Origin: Bacteroidota bacterium
GTDB taxonomy: Bacteria; Bacteroidota; Bacteroidia; AKYH767-A; JAHEYN01
NCBI GenBank assembly: GCA_947448795.1
Contig: CANFOZ010000006.1
Location: 1-61,428, forward strand
DNA length: 61,428 nucleotides
Reading direction: 5' to 3'
Of this stretch, positions 1-8,267 are shown in pieces. Made by a program: the position numbers and the translations under genes. The notes under the pieces were generated by a model, which saw nothing but the letters and a program-made list of their open reading frames with translations, searched no databases and was not told the DNA's origin. Each line of letters begins with the position of its first letter. Position 1 is the first letter of the stretch.

Positions 1-9
1 CAAAATATT

Positions 10-17
10 TACTTTTG
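10..17 (+). promoter_or_regulatory. Candidate Bacteroidota -7 box (TACTTTTG)
   Basis: The octamer fits the Bacteroidota sigma-A consensus TAnnTTTG. It lies upstream of the first attC-like site and points into the array, so it could drive cassette genes. The -33 element would fall outside the window and cannot be checked. Confidence 0.3.
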
Positions 18-141
18 CATCATAATTTAAAACGCCATCACGGTGTTTATCAATAAGTCAAAGATACATTTTGAAAGCAAATCACAACATTTCATCCTGT
101 GTAAAAACCATTCTAGTAACACCAAAATGAGAAAGCACTGC

Positions 142-273
142 ACCTAACAGCGGGTTTAAGAAATTGGCGGTTCAGTGCTCCGCAGACACATTTGTGGTTC
201 CTCAAAGTTTGGTTCTCCGCATCAACATTTGTGGTGAAAATCGCCACCTTCGCCAAGCCCGAAAACGTTATGC
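142..273 (+). repeat. attC-like site 1
   Basis: R'' is ACCTAAC (142-148) and R' is GTTATGC (267-273). L'' CGGGTTT (151-157) pairs with L' AAGCCCG (255-261) with one G-U. The centre has two half-repeats with the motif ACATTTGTGGT. R'' differs from R' because R'' belongs to the cassette on the left, whose start lies outside the window and should read GTTAGGTGC. The middle closely matches site 3. Confidence 0.75.
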
Positions 274-335
274 GAGAGCCCGAACTTCACAAAAAATCAC
301 TCCAAATTGTTTAACTTTACGTAAAAGCATCCAAC

Positions 336-515
336 ATGAGAAAGCAAAGTTTAGTTAACATCATCAACGAACTCCCTAAAGAATTTGACTTGGATCAATT
401 GATGGAGCGTTTAATAGTCATAGAGAAAATTGAAAAGGGACTGGAAGATGTCAAGACAGGAGAGACAGTCCCGCATGAGAAGGTGTTAAAAATGGTTGCA
501 AAATGGTCGAAGTAA
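336..515 (+). CDS. Antitoxin of a ParE/RelE-type toxin-antitoxin pair
   Basis: A 59-residue protein beginning MRKQSLVNIINELPKEFDLD. It is acidic and helical, with the pattern ELPKEFDLDQLMERL followed by IEKIEKGLEDVKTGE, typical of the small antitoxins that precede ParE/RelE toxins in Bacteroidota. Its stop codon (513-515) overlaps the toxin start at 503 by 13 bp in another frame, which indicates translational coupling. It lies in cassette A, just after the attC-like site 1 crossover. Family knowledge: such antitoxins bind and neutralise the toxin and often repress their own operon. I infer the role from size, sequence pattern and partner; there is no obvious DNA-binding motif. Confidence 0.8.
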   Translation: MRKQSLVNIINELPKEFDLDQLMERLIVIEKIEKGLEDVKTGETVPHEKVLKMVAKWSK

Positions 516-787
516 TTTGGACTCGATCAGCATTAAATGATCTTCGGGCGGTTTTTAATTACATATCCGAAGATTCGATTTTTTATGCCACTCGATTTAC
601 TAATCAACTTATACAGCGAGTTGACGTGTTATTGGAGTTCCCGCTTGCCGGCAGGATAGTTCCTGAAAAAGAGGACCCAGCAATTCGAGAATTAATCGAA
701 GGGAATTATCGCATTTTTTATCTCGTGAAATCTCAAAAGAAAATTTTCATTTTGAGAATCCACCATAGTGCCAAGAACATTCGATAA
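503..787 (+). CDS. ParE/RelE-family toxin
   Basis: A 94-residue basic protein. The start VEVIWTRSALNDLRAVFNYI, the central FPLAGRIVPE and the end ELIEGNYRIFYLV...IFILRIHHSAKNIR are the hallmarks of the RelE/ParE toxin fold. Members either cleave mRNA on the ribosome (RelE) or poison gyrase (ParE). The N-terminal helix-rich form and the conserved REL-GNYRI block favour the ParE side, but the target cannot be read from sequence alone. It is co-transcribed with the antitoxin at 336. The pair fills the whole 652-bp cassette A. Toxin-antitoxin cassettes are a classic component of sedentary chromosomal integrons, where they penalise loss of the array. Confidence 0.88.
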   Translation: MVEVIWTRSALNDLRAVFNYISEDSIFYATRFTNQLIQRVDVLLEFPLAGRIVPEKEDPAIRELIEGNYRIFYLVKSQKKIFILRIHHSAKNIR

Positions 788-795
788 AAGCCCTC

Positions 796-925
796 GCATA
801 ACAGCGCCTTGGCTCCAGCGGGGGCCTTCTGCTGTTTGAAAATCAGGCTATTTGTTTTAGATTTGTTGCAAAATATAAGAAACGCCTCGCCCACACCGCC
901 GGCGCCAAGGCGCGAAACGTTATGC
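796..925 (+). repeat. attC-like site 2
   Basis: R'' GCATAAC (796-802) is the exact reverse complement of R' GTTATGC (919-925). L'' GCGCCTTGGC (804-813) pairs perfectly with L' GCCAAGGCGC (904-913). One base separates R'' from L'' and five separate L' from R'. The centre (TTCTGCTGTTTGAAAATC, then TTTTAGATTTGTTGCA) recurs in site 6. Confidence 0.85.
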
Positions 926-1087
926 GTCACCCTATAACGATCGACAGTGCTAACATTAAACGAACAGACAAATGAGAAATAAAGCCAACGCTTCAAAAAA
1001 ACAAAAGAGGTGCAACACCACCCACAAGCCGACACACAGTTGCACCACATTTGTTTTTTTCCTAGCCGCAACAACGACATTGGACAG

Positions 1088-3616
1088 ATGAATTTATTTC
1101 ACCTAAATACAGGAGTTGACTCTAAAGTATTGCTCAATGCAGACTATGACATTAGGCGTTACACTGACTTTATTTCTAAATCAATTGACTTTTTAAAAAG
1201 AGAAACATTATCCATTAAAGTAACTAAGCAAATCATTGAAATTGAATATGAGAAAGACGGCAAGAAAATAAATCGTAAGGAAACAAGATACTTACCAGAA
1301 CCACCGACAAACAAGAAAGCTGAAAAGGCTATTGAAATGCTTTTCAGTGAAAACACGAAAAGCATTTTTGACCAAAAAAGAAATTTCAACAGAGAAGATT
1401 CTGTTGAAGTTGACGACCAAAACGAGGATGAAAACTACATTACCCTTGAAACGGATATTCAAGGCGATACGATTTATTTAAAGCCCGACACTTACCAACT
1501 TGAACAACAGAAAAGAGCACTTGACAATCTTCGCCACCGACCACTTAAAGAACATCAACCACTTTTAGAATTATTCGGCTTTCCTGACAGTAGAGTTTGG
1601 CAACAAGGTTTTGATAATGACGATTGTGAATGGCAAATACTCACAGACGAAACGAAAGACGGAGTTGAGGAGCAAAGAGAATTTGTTTCAAAAGGTTTGC
1701 AGACAAAAGATTTTGCACTTATGGAAGGGCCGCCAGGTTCGGGCAAGACGACAACAATTATTGAACTCATTATGCAGTTCACGGCAGAAGGCAAACGAGT
1801 TTTGCTTTGTTCTGCAACTCATGCAGCAATTGACAATGTAATTGAAAGAATCAAAGGGAGATACAAAGAAATTTGCGACAAGGAAATTGTTCCAGTAAGA
1901 ATAAGCCGCTTCGAAAAGCCAGTGAAAGAAAGCGTAAGACCTTATTTACTAAAAAACCTTGTTGTTACTTACAAAGCCGACATTGAAAAGCATCTAAAAA
2001 AAAATCAAGAACTTGAAAGCCAAAAGTTCCTTTTGAAAAACCTTTACAAGAAAGAGGACAAGGAAATTGACCCGATTGAAAAAATCATTCTTGATTCTGC
2101 AAACCTTGTTGCAGGAACAATGATAGGAATTTTGCAACACCCCGACATTAGAGCCAACAAACAAGGGGCAAGTTTTGATGTGTTGATTGTTGACGAAGCA
2201 TCAAAAGTTACTTTCTCTGATTTTATTGTTCCAGCTCTTCATGCAAAAAAATGGATTTTGGTAGGCGATGTAAAACAACTTTCCCCTTACGTAGAGAACG
2301 ACTATGTTTCGGAAAATATCGCAACGATGTTGGAAGATGACACTCAAAAATCAATTGTCAAACAGTTCGAACTCAAATCAAAACTAGACGACAAGAAATT
2401 TGAAGATTGCCTTAAAGTTTTTTTCACAGACCAAAACCCAAACACCGAAAGGCAACTTGTAGAAAGCCGAGAGTTAGTAGTTGAAACAGTTGATGAAACT
2501 TGGGAAGCAAATGAAAACAACATTGCCAAAATAAATTCTGCTGATGTTTTGATTGCAAAAAATGAAAGCCGAGTTAAACAACTTCTTTCAAGCAACATTC
2601 AAGTTAAAAGCATTTTCATCAACGGAGAAACAAGCACTTTGCAACAGCGATACAGACAAGAGTATGCAAGGCAATCTTTCAAAAATCCACTACCCTATTT
2701 GTTTGACAGCCGACAAGAAGATTGGAGTGAAATGGTTTCAAGCCGACTAAATCAAAGTTTCAGTTTCAGAAATGCAGGAACAGAGTTTGAAAACATTGAC
2801 AGAGAATTAAAGTATCTCATTCCAAGCAAAATTCAAGATGACATAAACCAAATCAAACGGCTTGTATTTCCTTCCATTCTTGAACTACTGCAAAACGGAA
2901 TTGGAAAAGGTGGCGGACAAGCAAGTAACAGAGTTTTGAGTGACGGGTTTCACCCTCACTACAAAGCAAGTAGGTTCGTTTCTCTCACCTACCAACATAG
3001 GATGCACCCCGAAATTGCAAGAACATCAAAAGAAAATTTTTATGAGAATAATTTAGAATCTGCAAACACAGTTTTAGAAAACAGAGGTTGGAAATATGCT
3101 TTGAAAGAACCAGTTGTAAAATGGATTTACAACAATGATGCAACAGGAAACAAACGAGGCGAAAAAATAATTAACCCAACAGAAGCCAACGACATTGAAA
3201 GAGAACTTGTAAAGTTTTTGGATTGGGCTAAGGACAATCCAAAACCCAACGGAGAAAATTATGAAGTTGCAGTTTTGACTTTCTACCTAAATCAAGAAAC
3301 GGAATTGAGAAGAAGAATAAGAAACATTACCAAGCAACGATTCTTTTCAAAGTTTCATAAAAATAACACCGACATTTATCTTTATACAGTTGACAAATTT
3401 CAAGGACAAGAAGCAGATTTAGTTTTGTTGGGCTTTACAAAAAATACCCGTGATGCTCACTTCAACAGCCCGAACAGATTAAATGTTGCACTCACAAGAG
3501 CAAGATTCAAACTGACTTTGTTTGGCAACAGACCTTGGTTTAAAGACAGAGCAAAACTGAAAGCATTGAGAGATTTAGCAACAAATTTTGAATCCACTAT
3601 TCGCTACGAAAAATGA
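1088..3616 (+). CDS. Superfamily 1 (UPF1/Dna2-like, COG1112-type) helicase, candidate defence protein
   Basis: An 842-residue protein. I place the start at ATG 1088 (MNLFHLNTG) because the 26 codons upstream look like cassette leader, not protein. Walker A GPPGSGKTTT lies near residue 214, Walker B DEAS near 369, YQHRMHPEIA near 635, VDKFQGQEADLV near 768 and NVALTRAR near 798, the classic UPF1/Dna2-like motifs. A long insert separates motifs Ia and II. Its stop overlaps the next gene (ATGA at 3613), and a phospholipase-D-fold protein follows. COG1112-type helicase plus PLD nuclease is the core of the Mokosh anti-phage systems, so a nucleic-acid-sensing defence role is inferred. No kinase or nuclease domain is visible in this protein itself. 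Confidence 0.85.
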   Translation: MNLFHLNTGVDSKVLLNADYDIRRYTDFISKSIDFLKRETLSIKVTKQIIEIEYEKDGKKINRKETRYLPEPPTNKKAEKAIEMLFSENTKSIFDQKRNFNREDSVEVDDQNEDENYITLETDIQGDTIYLKPDTYQLEQQKRALDNLRHRPLKEHQPLLELFGFPDSRVWQQGFDNDDCEWQILTDETKDGVEEQREFVSKGLQTKDFALMEGPPGSGKTTTIIELIMQFTAEGKRVLLCSATHAAIDNVIERIKGRYKEICDKEIVPVRISRFEKPVKESVRPYLLKNLVVTYKADIEKHLKKNQELESQKFLLKNLYKKEDKEIDPIEKIILDSANLVAGTMIGILQHPDIRANKQGASFDVLIVDEASKVTFSDFIVPALHAKKWILVGDVKQLSPYVENDYVSENIATMLEDDTQKSIVKQFELKSKLDDKKFEDCLKVFFTDQNPNTERQLVESRELVVETVDETWEANENNIAKINSADVLIAKNESRVKQLLSSNIQVKSIFINGETSTLQQRYRQEYARQSFKNPLPYLFDSRQEDWSEMVSSRLNQSFSFRNAGTEFENIDRELKYLIPSKIQDDINQIKRLVFPSILELLQNGIGKGGGQASNRVLSDGFHPHYKASRFVSLTYQHRMHPEIARTSKENFYENNLESANTVLENRGWKYALKEPVVKWIYNNDATGNKRGEKIINPTEANDIERELVKFLDWAKDNPKPNGENYEVAVLTFYLNQETELRRRIRNITKQRFFSKFHKNNTDIYLYTVDKFQGQEADLVLLGFTKNTRDAHFNSPNRLNVALTRARFKLTLFGNRPWFKDRAKLKALRDLATNFESTIRYEK

Positions 3617-4686
3617 TAACACTAAAACGAAACGAAGACTTAGAAATATTTCAAGTTGAACTTGCATTGAAAACAAAGACTAAGCAAAGTCCTTTTATTT
3701 CAATTTTAATTCTTGCACAAGAACAAGAATTAATTTCTGCGGAAACTTTGCAAGCAAATCTTTTGACTTCATTGCCAGTAAGAGCATGTGAGAATCTATT
3801 GAAGAGATTAGAGCAACAAGGATATTTGCAGAAAGAAGAAAGCAATATGTTTGGCTACCGCCAAACATATCAAGATTCTTTTGCTAATTATTTGCTTACT
3901 GACATCGGGCAGCAAAGTGCAACTGATAAATCATTTTGGATTGGTGAGAAAGGTGTTTACAATGTGTTTGTTTCGAAATCAAATTTGATTGAGCAACGAA
4001 TTATCAGAACTGAAAAAGTTGAACGAGCGGAAGACAACAGAAACACCAACATTTTAAGAACACCAAACGAAATTATCCAATACGAAAATCAAATTCTTAC
4101 TATCAATAAAACAGAAGTGCTTTTTGAAGATGTTGAAGAAAAATGCTTTCAGTTGAAATCAGCCAGTGGTCTTTTGGAAATACAAGCCAAGGAAAACGAA
4201 ACGGTTTTAAAACTTAGCAAAGAGAATCAACTTCTTTTTCAAACCGACATTGACATTGAAGAAAATATTTTGAAAGAAGAATTACTTACAGCTTGCGGAG
4301 AGTTTGATTATGATGAAGATAAGAAAGCAATTCTAACAGAGTTCAGTAATGACAATCTTTCATTCAACAGAAAAGTAAAAATCGGCAAGCCGATTTTTCA
4401 GAGGAATCAATTCAACCAAGTTGAACTTGAAACCATTTCACACATTCCAAGCGACAAAGAAAATGCTGACTTATGGTATTGGGAATTGCTTTACAAAAAC
4501 ATGAACGATTATTTTCTTGACGAAAATTCTTTGAAAGAATTTGCAACTGAATTGGCTTCGCCAATTCAGTTGCATTTCAAAATGAAAATTCCAAAGCGAA
4601 AAGAACTTTCAGAAATCTTTTCTCAAAGAGAAGATGCCTTTTACCAAATTGCCAAACTTGAAACTATTGACTATCTCAATTATTAG
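3613..4686 (+). CDS. Uncharacterised protein between helicase and PLD-fold genes
   Basis: A 357-residue protein of unrecognised family. Residues 25-75 (SILILAQEQELISAETLQANLLTSLPVRACENLL, then RLEQQGYL) look like a winged-helix module. The rest is acidic, with beta-rich stretches, and shows no catalytic motif I can identify. It overlaps the helicase stop by 4 bp and ends 2 bp before the PLD-fold gene, so the three proteins are almost certainly made together and probably form one complex. Its position suggests an adaptor, sensor or regulatory subunit; that is inference only. Base composition is AT-rich like its neighbours. Confidence 0.75.
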   Translation: MITLKRNEDLEIFQVELALKTKTKQSPFISILILAQEQELISAETLQANLLTSLPVRACENLLKRLEQQGYLQKEESNMFGYRQTYQDSFANYLLTDIGQQSATDKSFWIGEKGVYNVFVSKSNLIEQRIIRTEKVERAEDNRNTNILRTPNEIIQYENQILTINKTEVLFEDVEEKCFQLKSASGLLEIQAKENETVLKLSKENQLLFQTDIDIEENILKEELLTACGEFDYDEDKKAILTEFSNDNLSFNRKVKIGKPIFQRNQFNQVELETISHIPSDKENADLWYWELLYKNMNDYFLDENSLKEFATELASPIQLHFKMKIPKRKELSEIFSQREDAFYQIAKLETIDYLNY

Positions 4687-4688
4687 AA

Positions 4689-6146
4689 ATGAAATTTTTA
4701 ATCAAAGAAATAAATATCATCAACGAGGGAACTATTCAGTTTCCGATTTTTCCGAATGGTTCAGGTTGGAAATCTACCGAGAAAGAAAAAATTTCAGTGA
4801 TTGAATCGGGAGAAGGAAAAGTTTTGTTTTCAAAAATCATTAAAGCGATTGACAGTGCAAAGCAAATGGTTTGCTTACAGTCATTCCTTATTCAAGATAC
4901 TGAAATCATTGATGCTTTGATAAGAGCAGTTGAAGAAAGGGAAGTAAAAGTTTTTGTGTTGAGTTCAGCAGAAGCACGACTAAAAGAAACGATTGAAGAA
5001 GAAGAGGACTTTATAAAAGCTAACTACATTCAGTTGCTTGAAGGCAAATTCAAAAATCATTTTGTTCATCGGACAGCAGAAAATTTTCACGGCAAATACA
5101 TTCTCATTGACCCGACATCAAAACCAAAAGGTTTTGTTTGCACAAACAACTTTACTGAAAACGGTTTTACAAAAAATCCAGAGTTAGCAATTGAATTGAA
5201 CAACGAGCAATGCGAAGAACTTTTTAAAATTTTCGTTTATCATTTTTGGGAACACTCAACAGACGAACAAACCGCAACAAACGAGTTTGCTAAAGTGAAA
5301 CCAGTAAACAAATTCATTTTGCCAAAACTTGAAAATATTTTGCTGACTTCACCGAACAGCAAAAGCAATTCACTTAATAAGACTTTGTTGGCTGCAATCA
5401 ACAAAGCGAAAAAGACAATTTCATTTTCAACCTTTCAGCTTGACAAAAACATTGAGTTAGTAAAAGCAATCACAGACAAAGCGAAACAAAATGTTTCGGT
5501 TACTCTTTTTTGCAGACCAATTGAAAAGCAGTTTAACGAACAACTGAAAGAACTTTTAGAAGTAGGTGCTCAAATTTATTTTCATCCGTTGACACATTCC
5601 AAGTCATTACTGATTGACAACAAAGACGGCTTTGTTTTTACCGCCAACCTAATCGCAAACGGACTTGACAACGGTTTAGAAGTTGGAGTGCAACTAAACG
5701 AGGAGCAAACAAACGACCTTGCAACGATTCATCTAAGTTGGCAAGACAACTTTCCGACAAGAGCAACTAAAGTTGCGAATGTGAAAGACCTAAAGGAGAT
5801 TCAAATTTTCAAAGACAGAAAACTCACAACGAAAACACTAATTGACGATACAAAAGCAGAGAGCAAAAAAATTGTAATGGTTGCCGACCTGTTTTCATTC
5901 TTAAATCAGAAGTTTGAAATCAAAGACAGTTCAACAAAAACTTTGAAAGTGAAACTCACAGCAGAGATTGAAGATTTACCAGCGAAATACAAAACAAACG
6001 GTGCAGACAAATTTGAGGTAATAGAAGTTGATGAAGATAAAGGAAAGAAATCTAAATTAGTTGTAGTAAATAGTAAATTTGAAATTAACGACATTGATAA
6101 AATACAAGAATGGAAAGACCTGAAAATATATTCAGCCAACGCATAA
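4689..6146 (+). CDS. Phospholipase D-fold nuclease-like protein
   Basis: A 485-residue protein with two HxKxxxxD catalytic motifs: HGKYILID from residue 134, followed by TNNFTENG, and HSKSLLID from residue 303, followed by TANLIANG. Two HKD motifs in one chain make a full bilobed PLD active site, as in PLD-family nucleases and phospholipases. No signal peptide is present, so it is cytoplasmic. The roughly 130 residues after the second motif have no recognised domain. It is the third gene of the helicase/unknown/PLD trio. By analogy with Mokosh and with DISARM DrmC, a nuclease role acting with the helicase is likely. A decayed attC-like remnant follows at once. Confidence 0.83.
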   Translation: MKFLIKEINIINEGTIQFPIFPNGSGWKSTEKEKISVIESGEGKVLFSKIIKAIDSAKQMVCLQSFLIQDTEIIDALIRAVEEREVKVFVLSSAEARLKETIEEEEDFIKANYIQLLEGKFKNHFVHRTAENFHGKYILIDPTSKPKGFVCTNNFTENGFTKNPELAIELNNEQCEELFKIFVYHFWEHSTDEQTATNEFAKVKPVNKFILPKLENILLTSPNSKSNSLNKTLLAAINKAKKTISFSTFQLDKNIELVKAITDKAKQNVSVTLFCRPIEKQFNEQLKELLEVGAQIYFHPLTHSKSLLIDNKDGFVFTANLIANGLDNGLEVGVQLNEEQTNDLATIHLSWQDNFPTRATKVANVKDLKEIQIFKDRKLTTKTLIDDTKAESKKIVMVADLFSFLNQKFEIKDSSTKTLKVKLTAEIEDLPAKYKTNGADKFEVIEVDEDKGKKSKLVVVNSKFEINDIDKIQEWKDLKIYSANA

Positions 6147-6215
6147 AGCAAGCACATTTGGTTTTGCCGGAAACAGAAGCAAACGCTTTTGGTAGATTAT
6201 TTGCGACCATATAAC
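6139..6215 (+). repeat. Decayed attC-like cassette junction
   Basis: ACGCATAAAGC at 6139-6149 matches an R'' box (ACGCATAAC) except at its last base, and its first eight bases are the reverse complement of the cassette B start TTATGCGT (920-927). GCACATTTGG, resembling the L'' of site 4, follows. About 45 bp later TTTGCGACC...TATAACACC resembles the leader after other R' boxes. No R'/L' pair survives. The likely reading is a shortened attC between two fused cassettes. Confidence 0.45.
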
Positions 6216-6228
6216 ACCGCTACGACTA

Positions 6229-7689
6229 ATGATAGACAGTTCAAAAATAGCAGCCATATTAAACAACTCTCCAAGTGTTGACCTTCTGAAACTTCGGAAC
6301 AGAGAGGTTATTATCACTTTTTTAGTAAATACATTTTCAAATCAACAAGGGGCTATTTCATCAGAAAAAATACATAACCAACTGGCGGACTATTTAGAAT
6401 CTGTGCAAGTAGAAATTGACGAAGAGATTGAAATTACCTTTGCTGACACTTTTGAAATAAAAGCAAAAAAATATGTTCAGAGCTGGACAAACAAAGGTTT
6501 TTTGACAAACTACCAAGACGAAACAGGAGAAATATATTATGAACTTTCATCGCATTCAAGTAAAACACTTGACTGGCTTTCCAGCCTAAAAAAAGAGGAA
6601 TATGTAGGAGCAGAATCAAAGTTCAAAAACATATTTAGTCAATTGAAAGAACTTGTTGAGTTTACAAATGAAGATATTGAAAAACGAATACAATTACTCG
6701 AAGACAAAAAACTGGAAATAGAGCAACAAATACAAAGAATCAAAATAGGAGAAGATGTAAAAGTATTTCAGGACTTTGAAATAGTCCCTCGTTTCAATCA
6801 GTTGACCAAATCGGCTAAAGAATTGCTTTCTGACTTTAAAGAAGTTGAAGACAACTTCAAAGAAATCACAAAAGATATTTATCTTAAACACGCTGAAGGT
6901 AGCTTAACAAAAAGCCACATTCTTGAATTCACTTTTGATGCAATTGACGAGTTAAAAAACAGTCAACAAGGAAAAAGCTTTTATGCTTTTTATACATTTA
7001 TTTTAACCCCTTCATTACAAGAAGAATGGGGAACCTTAACAAAGGAATTGTATAAAACACTTGAAGAAAAAGAAATTGAGATTACAGACTACTTTCTAAA
7101 AGGAATGAAGAAGCATCTGCATTCTTCTGGTCAAAAGGTATCAAAAGCCAATGATAAGATGGCAGAGAAGTTGAGTAGAATAATTCGAGAAAATGAAGCA
7201 TCAAAGTCAGAAATTACAAAAAATATAATTCAAGACATTAAGAAGTCTTTAATCGAATTGAGCAAGGCAAAAGTAAAACCTGATATTTCCTTTGAACTTG
7301 AAATAGATATTGACATAAATATTCCTTTTGAACGAAAACTGACTTTTGAACAAAGTGAAGAACTTACCTATAAAACAAAACCAAAATTAGCGGACGAAGA
7401 CATTTCACACTCCAACCATCTTAATAAATTATTCAATCTTTCTGCAATAGACAAGGAAATACTACGGAAAAGAATTAAAGAAGTTCTTAGAGATAAATCG
7501 CAGACAACAATAGCAGAGGTAATTCAGAATTTTGGTGGCATTGAAAAAGGATTACCAGAACTGTTTGGTTACATTGGAATAGTTAAGGAATTTAAGCATT
7601 CAATAAACCCAGATAAAAAACAACGAATCGAATTTGATATTGAGAATAAAAAATCAATTCAAATACCTGAAATAATTTTGACCAAATGA
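6229..7689 (+). CDS. jetA: Wadjet type I subunit JetA (DUF3375, kleisin/MksF-like)
   Basis: A 486-residue protein of the DUF3375 family. The start (SKIAAILNNSPSVDLLKLRN) and the following winged-helix region, then a coiled coil at roughly residues 145-180 (EKRIQLLEDKKLEIEQQIQR), are typical. JetA is the kleisin that bridges the two JetC ATPase heads in the condensin-like plasmid-sensing complex. It is first in a jetABCD operon, with stop and start overlapping by 4 bp at 7686. The gene set matches type I Wadjet (DUF3375, DUF4194, SMC-like ATPase, DUF3322/DUF2220). No promoter is evident in the short upstream gap. Confidence 0.9.
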   Translation: MIDSSKIAAILNNSPSVDLLKLRNREVIITFLVNTFSNQQGAISSEKIHNQLADYLESVQVEIDEEIEITFADTFEIKAKKYVQSWTNKGFLTNYQDETGEIYYELSSHSSKTLDWLSSLKKEEYVGAESKFKNIFSQLKELVEFTNEDIEKRIQLLEDKKLEIEQQIQRIKIGEDVKVFQDFEIVPRFNQLTKSAKELLSDFKEVEDNFKEITKDIYLKHAEGSLTKSHILEFTFDAIDELKNSQQGKSFYAFYTFILTPSLQEEWGTLTKELYKTLEEKEIEITDYFLKGMKKHLHSSGQKVSKANDKMAEKLSRIIRENEASKSEITKNIIQDIKKSLIELSKAKVKPDISFELEIDIDINIPFERKLTFEQSEELTYKTKPKLADEDISHSNHLNKLFNLSAIDKEILRKRIKEVLRDKSQTTIAEVIQNFGGIEKGLPELFGYIGIVKEFKHSINPDKKQRIEFDIENKKSIQIPEIILTK

Positions 7690-8267
7690 GTAGTTTAGAA
7701 AAAAACATAAAACCGTATTCCAAAGCAATTGTAAAATTGCTGAAAGGTTCAATTCAAAGAACTTCCAATGTTTGGGAAGATGTTGTGAATTATCAAACCG
7801 AAATTCAAGATTACATTAGTCATATTGGTTTAGAACTAATCGTCAAAAAGGAAGAAGGATTTGCATTTGTAAAACAATTTGAAGACAGTGAAGGCAATAC
7901 ATTAGGGCTTGTAACAAGACGACAAATTGGATTTGAAATTTCAATTGTTTTAGTTGTGCTAAGACAAAGTCTAGAAGAGTTTGATAGCAATCCTACCCAA
8001 TATCAAGTATTTGAAAAATTCATTACAGATACTGAAATAAAAGAAGAGGTAGAATTATTCCTTCCCGAAAAATTTAACCGAGTTAGATTTATGAAAGAAT
8101 TAGATGGCTACATAAAGAAAATTGTTGAGTATGGTTATTTGTCAGAAGTAAACAGAAAAGAGAACGAAACCAAATATCAGATTCAAAGAATAATTAAAGA
8201 GAAAGTTACATTAGACATTCTTCAAGAGTTTAAAACAAAATTACAAGGATATGTTGAGTCTATTTAG
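7686..8267 (+). CDS. jetB: Wadjet type I subunit JetB (DUF4194, KITE/MksE-like)
   Basis: A 193-residue protein predicted to consist of tandem winged helices, the form expected of KITE subunits (DUF4194). The pattern AIVKLLKGSIQRTSNVWEDV near the start and TRRQIGFEISIVLVVLRQSL in the middle fits the family. JetB binds the kleisin JetA and helps hold the dimer of JetC motors. The start overlaps the jetA stop by 4 bp and the end overlaps jetC by 17 bp, giving tight translational coupling. Confidence 0.88.
   Translation: MSSLEKNIKPYSKAIVKLLKGSIQRTSNVWEDVVNYQTEIQDYISHIGLELIVKKEEGFAFVKQFEDSEGNTLGLVTRRQIGFEISIVLVVLRQSLEEFDSNPTQYQVFEKFITDTEIKEEVELFLPEKFNRVRFMKELDGYIKKIVEYGYLSEVNRKENETKYQIQRIIKEKVTLDILQEFKTKLQGYVESI

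Noticed and set aside
164..358. Open frame of 64 codons spanning attC-like site 1
   Set aside because: It lies within the inverted-repeat site and its leader and overlaps the antitoxin start in another frame; a similar frame crosses site 3 (12757-13221). Both are by-products of the repeats.
1010..1087. N-terminal extension of the helicase
   Set aside because: The residues (MQHHPQADTQLHH...) look like translated cassette leader, and a good start exists at 1088.
4689..6146. DISARM system (DrmC-like PLD)
   Set aside because: The other DISARM genes (drmA helicase with DUF1998, drmB, methyltransferase) are absent; the helicase here is of UPF1/Dna2 type.
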